Positions 10,650-21,755 of a stretch of DNA of 64,000 nt are shown here, in pieces. The position numbers and the translations under genes were made by a program. The stretch spans positions 243,652,507 to 243,716,506 of the forward strand of contig OY821520.1 in assembly GCA_963682025.1 (NCBI GenBank), written 5' to 3'. The notes beneath the pieces are model-generated. The model saw only the letters and a list, made by a program, of their open reading frames with translations. It ran no database searches and was not told the origin of the DNA. Position 1 is the first letter of the stretch. Each line of letters opens with the position of its first letter. The stretch is from Cordilura impudica. Taxonomy: Eukaryota > Arthropoda > Insecta > Diptera > Scathophagidae.

Positions 10650-11310
10650 GATGCATTACAAGTTGCTTTACGAAACATTTAACAAGGATGCCAAGTCTTT
10701 TTAAGGTTGGTGGCAAAAGGCTGACACTCAATCAAGACCTGTTAACAATCTATGAGTGGGGTAATGCAAAAACGGTTGATTTTAATGCGCAGAAGACTCA
10801 ATGTTGTTTGTTGGGTGGTATAGATATTGAGGAATCGGATTCTCTTAATGTTCTGGGCATGAGAATTCAATACGATGTTCATTGCTGTGGACATGTTTTT
10901 CAAGTGTCGAAAGAATCATTCAAGTGTCTTGCATTCGACCGAAAATGGAATACAACTACCATATATGGGCAAGAGCTAGAAAGGCTATTTAGGATCTACT
11001 GGACCGTGTACAAAGGACAATAGGTTATATAGCTCTGACTTTTTGGAAAATCGTCGAAATTTGTGACACTGTTCTATAGATACTACCATGGGAAATGTTC
11101 TTCTGAGATTAGCGAACTCATTCCAAGTGCTCGAGTTTCAGTTCGCTCTACACGCTTCTCTAGTAGATCACATCCCTATGTAGTCTATTGTCCAGTTGAC
11201 CGAACAATACATTACAGAGAAAATTCGTTTATCAGCCGAACTACCCGTATGTGGAATAAACTCCCCCACAGGTCTTTCCTGACAGTTAAAATTTAATAAA
11301 ATTTAAGTCA
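10650..11310 (+). pseudogene. Non-LTR retrotransposon reverse transcriptase, C-terminal remnant
   Basis: Two frames (10688-11023 and 11063-11296) together cover the thumb and C-terminal region of a non-LTR RT. The first has LTLNQDLLTIYEWGNAKTV and VDFNAQKTQ, then SLNVLGMRI, the usual block after the catalytic YADD. The second has FYRYYHGKCSSEISELIP, TRFSSRSHPYVV and RTTRMWNKLPH, the typical terminal block. The linking part (11023-11063) is frameshifted. The palm, endonuclease and 3' tail are absent. The clade was not determined (Jockey or LOA-like are possible). Confidence 0.75.
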
Positions 11311-11472
11311 TATATCCACAAACCCTACTCCCTCCTTCCCATAACCTACACATCTGTAAGAGGCATCCTCTGAGCATTGGTGACTTTAAAGCTTATTTTA
11401 AAATTATTTTATCATATTAACCTTTACATATTCGATATACTCAGGTTCAAGCTTCCAATTCGTATATATTTT

Positions 11473-12045
11473 TTATATCCTATACCACTATGTGGTCAGG
11501 GTATAATGACTTTGAGCTGATGTTTGTAACTACCGAAAAGATTTGACCTAGACCCACCTTTTATTATACCGATACTCATAATCCCTTTCTCAGTCGATTT
11601 AGCGATGTCCGTCCGTCCTTCCGTCTATCCGTCTGTCGGTCTGTGTGTCCATGTAAACTTGGTAATCAAACTACAGGAAGCAAATGGGAACATATTTTGA
11701 AGAAATTTGGTATGTAAGCTTCCACTAGTGAGAGCATGAACGCTATTGAAATTGGTGGATGTTCAGACATAGTCCCCATACAAATAACAACTATGAAATC
11801 GACTTTAATTGCCATATGATCCAAATTATCATATAGATCAAAAAACAAAAATATTGCACAGATTTTTCTCAAGTTTGGTGTGGTTTTTGCAAAAAATAAA
11901 TGAACTTACTAAATATGGTCAGGGCCGGTCTATTTTTCGACCTAGTCCCCCCAATATAGCATCCATATGAACTTTTTCATATTCAAAGGAAATAAAAATT
12001 AATAACAATGCCGGTCTAGACCGACTATAAATTTCTTACTTGTTT
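11473..12045 (-). mobile_element. Helentron-like element, subfamily A, internally shortened
   Basis: Reverse orientation: the 3' hairpin region CCTATACCACTATGTGGTC is at 11479, the GTCY run (GTCCGTCCGTCCTTCCGTC type) is at 11608-11645, and the 5' palindrome GGTCTAGACC with CTTACTTGTTT is at 12012-12045. At 573 bases it lacks about 200 bases of the middle compared with the copy at 15762. Confidence 0.75.
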
Positions 12046-12755
12046 AAAATTATATTTCTACATTTTCAATGATTTTTTACACTAAACGATTCACTGTGCG
12101 CTTCTTTGGTTTTTGCATTAATTACTCGCTTAACGATCTTGAACAAAATTTTGTGTCTTTAATCTTAGTTATGCCTAGCCTAATCTAACACCTTTTACTA
12201 AACAATAAAAATACTTTAAATGTTTTGTATTAACTTATTAAAAGTTTCAATAGCAAAAATAGGTTAGATTTTTTTTGTAGCCATAACGGAAATACAATTA
12301 ATACTAGCATTATCGTTAAAGATGAAAATAGAAAAATAAAAAAAAACTTCATAATTATTTAAATTCATCATCCATTTCGCTTCATAACATGTTATTAAGC
12401 AAATAGGCAAATCATAAATCTAATTTCATTTGTTGCTTGGTAGAGTCTTTAAAAATATACACAAAATGTAAATCAAAAAGAAACAAACCGCCTTTTAATG
12501 CCGTTAGAAATCATTACTTTCAGCCAGACTGTATGACCGGCAAATATAAACAGATTGAATGCGGTACATGTAATGACGATTATTCGTTAAATGTTAGAAA
12601 AACGTAACATAAAAAGCGTTAACAACCTACATACTTATATGAATAAATGCTGAGTACATTTAACACTCGATGTGCGGCATAAATATTGTAATATTTATTT
12701 TTTTTTTTTAATAAAATAGTATTTTAGAATTTTATAAAAGAAAATACAAAGTAAT
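12046..12755. other. No recognisable gene
   Basis: AT-rich non-repetitive sequence. No frame of note and no element end was recognised. Confidence 0.4.
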
Positions 12756-12761
12756 AATTAA

Positions 12762-13160
12762 ATGTCGCATAACTGGAGTACTGCAAAAATGTGCGTGATC
12801 GGTGCAGTGGGCGTGACACCGCGCATACAAAGTAAATATATAATATCATATAACTGGAGTACTACCAAAGGGAAAGACTTGGCACCAGATATTAATGTGA
12901 GTTATCAGATAAAAAATGGGCAGGATAAGATTAGTGGGCGTAGCACCTCCCACTCAAAAAAATATAAAGTTTTATGAGAGCGACAGTCTTAAACTTTTGA
13001 CAAGTACATTTACTACTAAATATATGAGTAGTCGTGGAAAGTATGGGCTGAATCGCCAACTTCAAAAATCGCCAAAACTAAAATTCGCGAAGAACAAAAA
13101 TCTCCAAAATCAAAAATCGGCAAACTCAAAACTCGCCCAAATCAAAAGTCGCTAAAATAA
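12762..13160 (+). repeat. Imperfect repeats, including an ATCGCCAAAACTAAA-like minisatellite
   Basis: ATAACTGGAGTACT is repeated at 12770 and 12850, each followed by a segment with GTGGGCGT(G/A)(A/G)CACC. From 13050 to 13155 a 13-16 base unit (consensus near AAAATCGCCAAAACT) is repeated about seven times with substitutions. Apparent peptides such as KSPKLKFAKNKNLQNQK are translations of this repeat, not a gene. Confidence 0.6.
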
Positions 13161-13424
13161 AAAATTGATGGCAGCTATGTGTAGCTTACTCCAGAGTAGG
13201 AACGCCGAAAAATTTGATAATTTTTGCACCGCATGAAAAAACAAAAACTATTGTATATCAGCAAGCATTAAAAAAATATATATATATATAAAATAAATAA
13301 AAATTGATTATGAAAACATACATGCCAATAAGTTTCGGTAAGTCGTTGCAAAGCACAATAGGGCATACTTTCTTTATATAGTTCTTTATATAGATCTTTA
13401 CATAGTTCTTTATATTGTAAAGCA

Positions 13425-14191
13425 TCTTTAATATAAATAGGCAAGGCGATTTTTTGTGACCGATGTAATTATCTATAATATTAATAGGCTAGGCGATTTT
13501 TTGTTACAGTTTTACCCCGATTTTTAAAAAAATACTTATCATTTGAAAAGTATTTCTTTTTAGCTATTACCCAGATTTACAGATTTTTATCGTCTGGAAT
13601 ATTTGTTTGGAATTAAAATTAAATTATTAAAATTATTCAATGCTACGTGTGTGTTTATTAGATCTGTTAATGTGTTTATGTTAATGTGTTGAGTTTGTTT
13701 TCTTCATTTAAAATTAATTGAATTGTGAAGCATACCTTTAGGGTGTTTATTAAATGAAAAAATAAAATTTCCTAGAATTTGCACTCGAATTTCGAGTGCT
13801 GGAATCTGCTAGTTTTAATTAATAAACGATTTTGACAAAAACACCCCATGTGAATGGTATTTCTCTTTAATTGTCAACCAGATTTACAGATTTGCACCAT
13901 CTGCAACATTTTCTTTGGAGTGAAACTTTTTAAAAGTTCCTACTAACACATACCGTATGTGTGTTTATTATAAATATCAAAACCCCTGTGTTGAATTGTG
14001 AATTGGCTAAAATTGATTAGTATTAGTATATATTTATAATGAAATTTAATGAATTTTATTTGAAAATTGTTGAATTGTGAATTGGCTAACATTGATTAGC
14101 ATAGCTTTAGGCTCTTATAAAATCTCTTATGAAATGAAAGAAGAAAATTTCCTAGAATTTGCGCTCAAGTTTCGAGGGCTGGGCCTGCTAG
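13425..14191 (+). mobile_element. Helitron (copy 3), interrupted by a second Helitron
   Basis: The left end TCTTTAATATAAATAGGCAA at 13425 follows an A; the right end GGGCCTGCTAG at 14181-14191 is preceded by a worn hairpin (CGCTCAAGTTTCGAGGGC) and followed by T. The reading is broken at 13471 by copy 2 (13472-13812) and resumes at 13813. Without the insertion it is about 425 bases. The decayed terminal hairpin suggests it is older than the copy inside it. Confidence 0.75.
13472..13812 (+). mobile_element. Short Helitron (copy 2), complete, nested in copy 3
   Basis: Begins TCTATAATATTAATAGGCTA after A13471 and ends with a perfect 9-bp stem hairpin GCACTCGAATTTCGAGTGC, TGGAATCTG and CTAG, followed by T13813. 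It is 341 bases and is the cleanest copy of this family in the window. The interior contains worn TTTATTAGATCTGTTAATGTG-type sequence shared with copies at 6162, 43705 and 55496. Confidence 0.88.
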
Positions 14192-14214
14192 TAAACTATA
14201 AATTATTTATCATA

Positions 14215-14769
14215 TTTATACCCTATACCAATAGGTGGTTACGGAATAATGAGTAGGTTGTAACTACCAAAATTATATGACCTGGACCTTTAAACCTAGA
14301 TCTTTTATTATACCGATCGACTCAGAATCAGTCCCCGTACAAACGGCTCTTATATGATCGACTTAAATTGCCATAAGATTCAAATATTCATATAGATCTC
14401 TGTTAAATTTGGTTTACGTTTTTAATCAGTAGTTCAGAAATATACCCTATAAACCAATTCTTAGTCATACCCCAAATATAAAGCTGCTTCCCGATCTTCA
14501 CTTAAATTTATGCAAAAACAAAGTTATTGGTTAGATTTTTCTCATATTTGGTTTGTATGTTTTTGCAAAAAATAAGTGACTTTACCAAATATGGTCAAAA
14601 TAGACCTAGCCCCCACAAAAATATAGCATCCGATATGAACTTTTTCGTATCCGAAGGCAAAAAAATAATTACAATGCCACTCAATAAGTTGGACCTAACA
14701 CCAATTCTCTAAACTTATGGTGCGGGGTATCTTATAGTCGGTCTTGACCCACTATAATTTTCTTGTTTT
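14215..14769 (-). mobile_element. Helentron-like element, subfamily A, GTCY core lost
   Basis: Right-end hairpin TATACCCTATACCAATAGGTGG at 14217 and left-end GGTCTTGACCCACTATAATT then TTCTTGTTTT at 14739-14769, in reverse orientation. The segment carrying the GACGGACG run is deleted (junction near 14325). Only 24 bases separate it from the Helitron ending at 14191. Confidence 0.7.
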
Positions 14770-14884
14770 GCTTGTTGCTGTTTTTTTCTTGCAACGTTTA
14801 AATAGACATGTGTATGAATCGCTGATGCATATCTATATGCACATACATATTACATATAAACTTTTTCACTATTTTTGGTCAGTA

Positions 14885-15155
14885 CTCACCTATTTGACAT
14901 AGAGGCTCCAAATTCAATACCAACCTGCTCGAAATAATGATAAACAATATAATTATAATTTTTCAACAGATATACAGAAAGACGGACAGACGGACAGACA
15001 AACATCGCTATATCTCGAGTTGCCAAAATTAAGAAGAATGAATATACATGTATACTTTCTGGGGTCGCAAATAAATTTTTCAATGCGTTACAAACGGAAT
15101 GACAAACTGATATACATAATTTTATCCTCTTCAATGTGGTGTGAAGCATAGAAAC
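14885..15155 (+). mobile_element. Helentron-like fragment, subfamily B 3' half
   Basis: Contains GACGGACAGACGGACAGAC (14971-14989), CATCGCTATATC, a TATACTTTCTGGGGTC block and TTACAAACGGAATGACAAAC, ending in a damaged hairpin (CTTCAATGTGGTGTGAAG). The 5' half with the palindrome is absent. Confidence 0.65.
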
Positions 15156-15761
15156 ATTGCATCGCATTTAGAGAAAACTATTCAAGAAGACTTTTTTTGT
15201 CAGTTAATGAATCTTTGCTGAAAAACAAAACATATTATGAAATAAAAATCAGAATTGATATTTTTGAAAAAGTTGAGTGAGCTTACCAAAATTATTATGA
15301 TACAAAAAATAAGTATAAAAAAACTTTCAAGAAAAAGCGAAAAAAAATTTTTGAAAAATCATTTTGACTTGCTATTGTGTTAAAGTTCAGATACTTCCCA
15401 GCATCAAATATAATGCCGGCAATCTCTGTAAATCTCTATGGTATTAAAGGTATAAAGCAAGCAAATTTTGCGTAATAAACAGCTTTGTCAGCACCCAAAT
15501 AATAACACGGGACCACTTGTTTTTAAGAGGACATCGTTATCACACGTATTATTGTATAGCAGTTTTTTTTTTGTATTAGTTTTAGAAATTTTTAATTATA
15601 TAAAATCTAATCGAGGGGTAAGTGCTTACAAGTACGACTATGTATTTTATTTAGTTAAAAAAAAGGTGGCGGTAGATGATAATCGTCAAACAATCTTCGA
15701 AAGAGTTAACTTTTTAACTTTTTAAATGAAGAAAAATAAAATTAGCCACTAACGAAAAAAA
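15156..15761. other. No recognisable gene
   Basis: AT-rich sequence. A frame of 85 codons at 15468-15725 has no ATG at its start and no recognisable motif, so it is not called. Confidence 0.4.
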
Positions 15762-16548
15762 ACAAGTAAGAAAATTATAGTCGGTCTAGACCGACTATAC
15801 GATACCCTATACCATACTTTAGAGACCCTATCTCTTCGGTCCAACTAATTGGATATAGAAAATGAGCATAAACCAAATTTGAGTGCCATTGTTATTAATT
15901 TGTTTGGCTGCAGATATGAAAAAGTTCATATCGGGTGCTATATTTATATGCGGAGCAGGCCGAAAAATGGACCGATCCTGACCATATTTCGTAAAGTCAC
16001 TTATATTTTGAAAAAATATACACAAACCAAATTTAAGAAAAATCTGTGCAATATTTTTGTTTTTTGATAGATTTATGTGAAGATCATGAAGCAGCTCTAT
16101 ATGGACCTATGACTAAGAATTGTGCTTTAGGGATAATTTTTGGACTACTGATTAATGGATACAATAAACATATACAAACCCATTTTGGCTAAGATCTATG
16201 TGATAGTTTGGATCTTATGGCAATTTATGTCGATTTCATTGGGGTCATTTGTATGGGGACAGGGTCTGAACATGGACCGATTTTCAGCAATTTCAATAGA
16301 GTTTATCCTATGGCCGATAAAAGCTTATATACCAAATTTCAGCAAAACATATTCATATTTACGACCTGTAGTTTGATTACAAGGTTTACATGGACGCACA
16401 GACGGACGGACATCGCTAAAACTACTCAGAAAGTGATTCTGAACTGATTGGTATAAAAAAAGATGGGTCTACGTCAAATATTTTTGGTAGTTGCAAACAG
16501 CAGCACAAAGTCATTATACCCAAACCACATAGTGGTATAGGGTATAAA
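15762..16548 (+). mobile_element. Helentron-like element, subfamily A, full length
   Basis: Reference copy for this subfamily in the window. Left end AACAAGTAAGAAAATTATAG, then a perfect 20-bp palindrome (TAGTCGGTCTAGACCGACTA), ACGATACCCTATACCAT, a conserved body (CTGCAGATATGAAAAAGTTC; GGAAGCAGCTCTATATGG; ATTTATGTCGATTTCAT), a short GACGGACGGACATCGC core near 16400, and the right end CCAAACCACATAGTGGTATA with GGGTATAAA. The palindrome-plus-GTCY-core-plus-terminal-hairpin order matches DINE-1/INE-1 Helentrons of flies (established family; assignment inferred). It encodes no protein; the recurring 60-80 codon frames in its body are by-products. Confidence 0.8.
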
Positions 16549-16633
16549 TAGTAAATAAAATTGTTACCAAATTGTTAACAACAACGGGTGGTATTTAAAA
16601 ACATTTTGATGTTTAAAAAAATCATAATAATAA

Positions 16634-17408
16634 AACAAGTAAGAAAATTATAGTCGGTCAAGACCGACTTTACGGTACCCTATACCATGGTTTAGAGACC
16701 CTACCGTTCGGTCCAACTAATTCGTTATAGAAAATTAGCATAAACCAAATTTGATTCGCCTTGTTATTAATTTTGTTGGCTGCAGATATGAAAAAGTTCA
16801 TATCGGATGCTATACTTAAATGGGGACTAGGTCGAAAAATGGACCCATCCTAACCATATTTGGTAAAGTCATTTATGTTGTTAAAAAATATATGCAAAGC
16901 AAATTTAAGAAAAATCTGTGCAATATTTTTGTTCTTTAATAGATTTAAGTGAAGATCGGGAAGCAGCTCTATATGGGGCCTATAACTAAGAATTGTCCTG
17001 TAGGCATTACTTTTGAACTACTAATTAATGGATATAATAAACACATACAAACCCAATTTGACTGAGATCTATATGATAATTTGGATCTTATGGCAATTCA
17101 TGTCGATTTCATAGGGGTCATTTGTATGGGGACTAGGTCTGAACATGGACCGAATTTCACCAATTTCAATAGCGTTCATCATATGGCCGATAATCGAAAT
17201 ATATTTATATTTGCGACTTGTAGTTTGTTTACAAGGTTTACATGGACACACAGACGAACGGACGGACGGACATCGCTAAATCAACTCAGAAAGTGATTCT
17301 GAGTCGATCGGTATAATAAAAGATGGGTTTAGGTCAAATATTTTTGGTAGTTACAAACATCAGCACAAAGTCATTATACCCAAACCACATAGTGGTATAG
17401 GGTATAAA
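16634..17408 (+). mobile_element. Helentron-like element, subfamily A, second copy in tandem
   Basis: Same orientation as the copy ending at 16548, with 85 bases between them. The 5' palindrome is altered (TCGGTCAAGACCGACTTTAC) and the GTCY core reads GACGAACGGACGGACGGACATCG at 17250-17272. The right end CATAGTGGTATAGGGTATAAA is intact. Differences from the neighbour are spread throughout, so this is not a recent tandem duplication. Confidence 0.78.
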
Positions 17409-17932
17409 AAGAGTGTATGGAAATTCGTTATAGGCGTTTTTCCTAAACTTTAGATCTAGATATGTATATATATCTCTATGCGAGTATATATTATACATGC
17501 AAAAAACGTGACTTAAGAAATCTTTTTAAGAAACTATTAAAAATATAATTGGATTTTCGAAAATAATAATACAAATGCGTAATCAAATTGTTTAAGTTGA
17601 AAAGAAAATAAGCTCTATTTTGAGGTAATTTACGTAAAAATAAAAAATTGTTATTCAATTAATGTTTAAAACATTGAGGCAATTTAAATGTAATAAAATT
17701 TGAAAATTAAATAATTAATTTAAATTCCTAATGATTGTTAATAACCTTAAAAGTTTTTAATAATATTAAAAAAAAATGCGCTTAAGTTAAATCCCATTAG
17801 GTAATTAAATAGCTCGTTACGAACGAACATTAAATAATGCGAAAATTTGTTATTTTGCTCTCATTTTTTGCAGTTGTTTTTTCTTTTAAGTGTTGTTGTG
17901 ACTTTCATATAGCTTTAAATATAACAAGAGTT
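17409..17932. other. No recognisable gene
   Basis: AT-rich, with many runs of AAATTTAA and TTAATT. No element end or coding frame was recognised. Confidence 0.4.
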
Positions 17933-18417
17933 TTAAATTTGATTATGCCGAACCTTTAATATTTTTCACCTGGGTTTTACGTTTACATTAATATGTGGAC
18001 TTATTCCTCTTTATGTAACAAACGTCAAAAAATATTTGAAAAAGTAACCAATTTGTTTAACTTTATAATAATACTAAATTATTGCAGCAAACACAATGAA
18101 TTTTTAAAATTTTTCAGTGCGTCTTCATATTTTCGGACATATCTTGGCACAATGATGCTCGATTTACCCCATTTTCAATAGCAACCTGCCCGAAATAATG
18201 AGGAATAATATCGTCTTAAGTTTACACAGGCAAATGGTATATTTTGTGAATGAGCGTGATTTCAACAGAAAGACGAACAGACGAGCATTGCTATATCGAC
18301 ACGTGTTTTTATAAGGATTAAGAATATACATATATACTTTATAATGTCGCAAATGTATTTTACGATGCGTTTCAAACGGATTGAAAAACTCTGCATAGTG
18401 GTGAGGAGGGTATAATA
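17933..18417 (+). mobile_element. Helentron-like element, subfamily B, worn
   Basis: Left end AACAAGAGTTTTAAATTTGA with a decayed palindrome (GATTATGCCGAACC), GTGATTTCAACAGAAAGACG, CGAGCATTGCTATATCGACAC, ATATACTTTATAATGTCGC, and right end CATAGTGGTGAGGAGGGTATAA. The GTCY run is reduced to GACGAACAGACG. Confidence 0.65.
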
Positions 18418-18448
18418 ATCAAACCCATAAAAACAAAGTTTTTATTAA

Positions 18449-18857
18449 AACTCTTTCTTTCCTTATGCATATGAGTTTTGAATCTCTCCGTGTTTGTGCG
18501 TGACTTTGCGAGACTATTTTAAAATTAAGCTTTGGTCACAAGTCTATGGACCAAGTTTCAGATTGATTGGATGAGGGGAAATGGGGTTTAAATCACTCCG
18601 TGTCTGTGCGTGATTATCTTAAAATTAATCTTTGGCCACAACAAGTCTATGGACAAAGTTTCAGATCGATCGGATGAGGGAAAATGACGTTTATATAACT
18701 CCGTGACTGTGCGTGACAATGCGTGACTGTGCGTGACTACCCAAAAATTAATCTGTAGTCACAAGTTTCGGATCAATTGGATAAGGGGGAATAGGGTTGC
18801 ACTACGACAGACAGACAGACAGACAGACAGAGTGTATGAGTTAAAAGAAAGAGTTTA
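18449..18857. mobile_element. Small element with inverted ends and three internal direct repeats
   Basis: AAACTCTTTCTTT at 18449 is inverted at the right end (AAAGAAAGAGTTT, 18845-18857). Inside are three units of about 105-115 bases, each with CTCCGTG(T/A)(C/T)TGTGCGTGA, TTAAAATTAA or AAAAATTAATCT, GTCACAAGTCTATGGACAAAGTTTC-like text and GGATGAGGG. A CAGACAGA microsatellite (18808-18830) precedes the right end. No gene is seen. The superfamily is not known. Confidence 0.55.
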
Positions 18858-18914
18858 ATAAAAAAGATAGGTTCTATTTTAAAAAAGTTTCAAAATTAAG
18901 AGTAATTATACTAA

Positions 18915-19408
18915 CTAGCAGATCCCAATCCTCGAAATTCGAGTGCGAATTCTAGGAAATTTTATTTTTTCATTTAATAAATTATTTTATAAGTCCCTAA
19001 ATGTATGCTAACCAATTTTAGCCAATTCACAATTCAACACTTTTTATTGTCGTTATTGTTTTATGTTCAAAATTAATTTTGTCGTTATTGTCGTTATTGG
19101 TTTATGTCCAAATTATTTTTGTCGTTATTGTTTTATGTCCAAAATTATTTTTCAATTCAACACAGGGCTTTTTGCAAAAGCATTAATAAATTTAAGAAAC
19201 ACACACACAGCATTGCATAATTTTATGTATTATTTAGCAGCAACTTTAAATGCAATTTACTCAAAAAAAAAAAAAACTTTTAAATCGTAAGTCTGGTGGG
19301 CAGCTAAAAAGAAACACTTTCAAATGTGATATGTTTGGTCAAAATCGGTTATTAACTAAATTTTTATATCGGTCACAAGCAATTGCCTTGCCTATTAATA
19401 TTTATAGA
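18915..19408 (-). mobile_element. Helitron (copy 4), complete
   Basis: In reverse orientation: CTAG at 18915-18918 with the hairpin CTCGAAATTCGAG at 18932, and the 5' end reading TCTATAAATATTAATAGGCA from 19408. At 494 bases it is longer than copies 1 and 2 because of repeated TTTATGTCCAAAATTATTTTT and GTCGTTATTG units at 19045-19150. Confidence 0.8.
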
Positions 19409-20170
19409 TTTATCAAGTGAATATTAAAGCGTCATGAAAATTGGAGTGAATAATACAGAAATATTTTGTTTCAAGTTTCAAATGCTTCGTAATGCATTAG
19501 AGTTTGTTGAGTTTCTTAAAGAATTATTTAAAATGGTCATGATGCAAAAAAAAATAATTATTTGCTTTCTGTAAAAAAATAATTTAAAACGGATTTTTCG
19601 ACCTTGACTTAAATTTTCTTAATTAAAATTTTTAGTGTGACAGTATTAGTAATGTACTCCTAAAAAGATAATTATTTATATCCATATTGCCTATATTTTA
19701 TGCACAGGGGTTGCCATTATAGTATATATGAGGTCTCATCCGTAAAAAATTGGCTTAAATCCGAACTGGCCGTTATCTCAAAAAAGCCGAAATACGTCCT
19801 CACTAAGACAGAAATCGAAAAATATAAATATGTGAATTTTGATTTAAAATTCATGTGTACCACAAAACAAAAACAAGATCGTGCATGATCTTGCAATTTG
19901 TATATGGTTTCTTTGGATCAAATATTAAAAATCTCAAAATACAAGTTTGGGCAGCTAAACAGAGCACTTATTTTCATCACGATCGTAAGTGTCCGCAAAG
20001 ATACCTTCCCTGTCAGTCTATAATATATTTCCTACTAAGAGCCCCAATTGAATCTTTATAATTTTAATGATTGGCTGCAGTGTGAACAGGCTATAAGTCT
20101 ATATGCACATATATAAAGATCATAAAATTCCTCTGACTTTAATATTAACCCTTCAGCGTAGAAGGCATCA
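19409..20170. other. Unassigned sequence with two overlapping frames
   Basis: Plus-strand frames at 19700-19888 (62 codons, ATG start) and 19855-20061 (68 codons) overlap. The first contains VLTKTEIEKYKYVNFDLKFM, which looks more protein-like than its surroundings. Neither has a recognised domain, and stops close both. They might be relics of one mobile-element gene with a frameshift near 19870; this is a guess. Confidence 0.2.
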
Positions 20171-21755
20171 TTACTCAGTGGCAGAGGGTATATATAGGTT
20201 TGTCATTCCATTTGTAACGCATCGAAAAATTAATTTCCGACCCCATAAAGTATATATATTCCTTATCCTTATCACAGCTCGAGTCGACATAGCGATGTCC
20301 GTCTGTCCGTCTGTCTGTTGAAATCACGTTCACAAAAACAGCCATCTCACTGGATAAGGTTACAATAATGTCATTTGCCATAATTCCCAGCAGGTTGGTG
20401 TTGAAAATGAGCTAAATCGGGCGTCATTGTGATTAGATACGAGCAAAAATATGTAGATATCTCTAAAAAAAAACATATAACCCAGTGTGTTTGTTGTAAC
20501 AGTTTAATGGTTGAACATAATAATTGTACAACAACATAAAAAAGCCACAAAAATAATATGCATATATATTAACAATACCAAGAACACAATAACATATCTC
20601 AAGTTAGTAGTATTGCCACATATTTTTTATCGTTATCACGTTATAATAAAAAAATCGCCAATATGAAAGAAAAAATGAAAACGTAAAATGGAAAATGTAA
20701 AATAGATAATGAAAAATGGAGAACAGAAAATCGAAAATGAAAAATGGAAAATGGATAATGAAAAAAGAAAATTAAAAAATGAAAAATAAAAAACAGAAAA
20801 CGAAAAATGGAGAATGGAAAATGAAAAATGGAAAATGAATAACGGAAAATGAAAAATTGAAAATGGAAAATAGAAAATGAAAAATGGAGAATAGAAAATA
20901 GAAACTGAAAAATGGAAAATGAAAAATGAATATTGAAAAATGAAAAATGGAAAATGAAAAACGGAAAACGGAAAATGACAAATGGAAAATGAAAAATGAA
21001 AATTGAAAAACGGAAAATGGAAAATAGAAAATGAAAAATGGAGAATAGAAAATAAAAAATGAAAAATGGAAAATGAAAATTGAAAAATGAAAAATAAAAA
21101 TGAAAAATGCAAAACGCAAAATGGAAAATGGAAAATGATACTGAAAACTGGAAAATGAAAATTGAAAAATGAAAAATGGAAAATGAAAAATGGGAAATGG
21201 AAAACGCAAAATGGAAAATGAAAAATGGGAAATAGAAAATGAAAATTGAAAAATGGAAAATGAAAAATGGGAAATGGAAAACGCAAAATGAAAATTGAAA
21301 AATGGAAAATTAAAAATGAAATATGAAAAATGTAAAATGAAAATTGTAAAATGGAAAATGGAAAATGCAAAAGAAAAATGAAAAATTGAATATGGAAAAT
21401 GGAAAATGAGAATTGAAAAATGGAAAATTAAAATTTAAAAATGAAAAACGGAAAATGGAAAATGAAAAATGAAAAATTAAAAATGGAAAATGAAAATTTG
21501 AAATTGAAAAATGGAAATTGAAAATTGAAAAATGGAAAATGAAAATTGAAAAATGAAAAATGGCAGAGGGAAAATTAAAATTGAAAATGAAAAATGAAAA
21601 TTGAAAAATGAATAATAATAAATTTTAGCCAAGAATCATTTGAATTTTGGTATTCGGTTTTAATGTTTCAGTATCGGCAAAAGTTTAAAAGTGGTAGCCG
21701 TACTCAGGTGGAGGGTATCAAAAAATTCGGCATAGCCGGATTTAACACTCTTTCT
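20171..21755 (-). mobile_element. Helentron-like element, subfamily B, expanded by an internal minisatellite
   Basis: In reverse orientation: right-end sequence CAGTGGCAGAGGGTATATATAGG at 20177, ACAAATGG-type block, GTCCGTCTGTCCGTCTGTCTG at 20298-20318, and left-end palindrome ATTCGGCATAGCCGGAT followed by TTAACACTCTTTCTT at 21724-21755. The normal copy at 7754 is 544 bases; this one is about 1,585 because nearly 1 kb of GGAAAATGAAAAAT repeats lies in the middle. The extreme right end (the first GGGTATAAA) is missing. Confidence 0.72.
20640..21615 (+). repeat. Minisatellite of GGAAAATGAAAAAT-type units inside the Helentron-like element
   Basis: About 970 bases of a degenerate 7-14 base unit (AAAATGG, AAAATGA, AAAACGG, AAAATTG). 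Substitutions are nearly all within the GG/GA/TT doublet between the A-runs. A 244-codon minus-strand frame through it reads as a Phe/Ser/Ile/His polymer (FHFPFFIFHF) and is a translation of the repeat, not a gene. Confidence 0.9.

Noticed and set aside
12916..13155. 79-codon frame with Lys/Asn/Gln/Ser repeats
   Set aside because: It is the reading of the ATCGCCAAAACTAAA-like repeat; no start context and no homologue recognised.
15468..15725. 85-codon frame with a hydrophobic segment
   Set aside because: Starts without ATG, lies in AT-rich noise and has no motif or neighbouring exon.
20636..21370. A 244-codon minus-strand frame rich in Phe, Ser, Ile and His
   Set aside because: It coincides exactly with the GGAAAATGAAAAAT minisatellite; a second frame over the same repeat gives the same type of peptide. 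It is the translation of a repeat.
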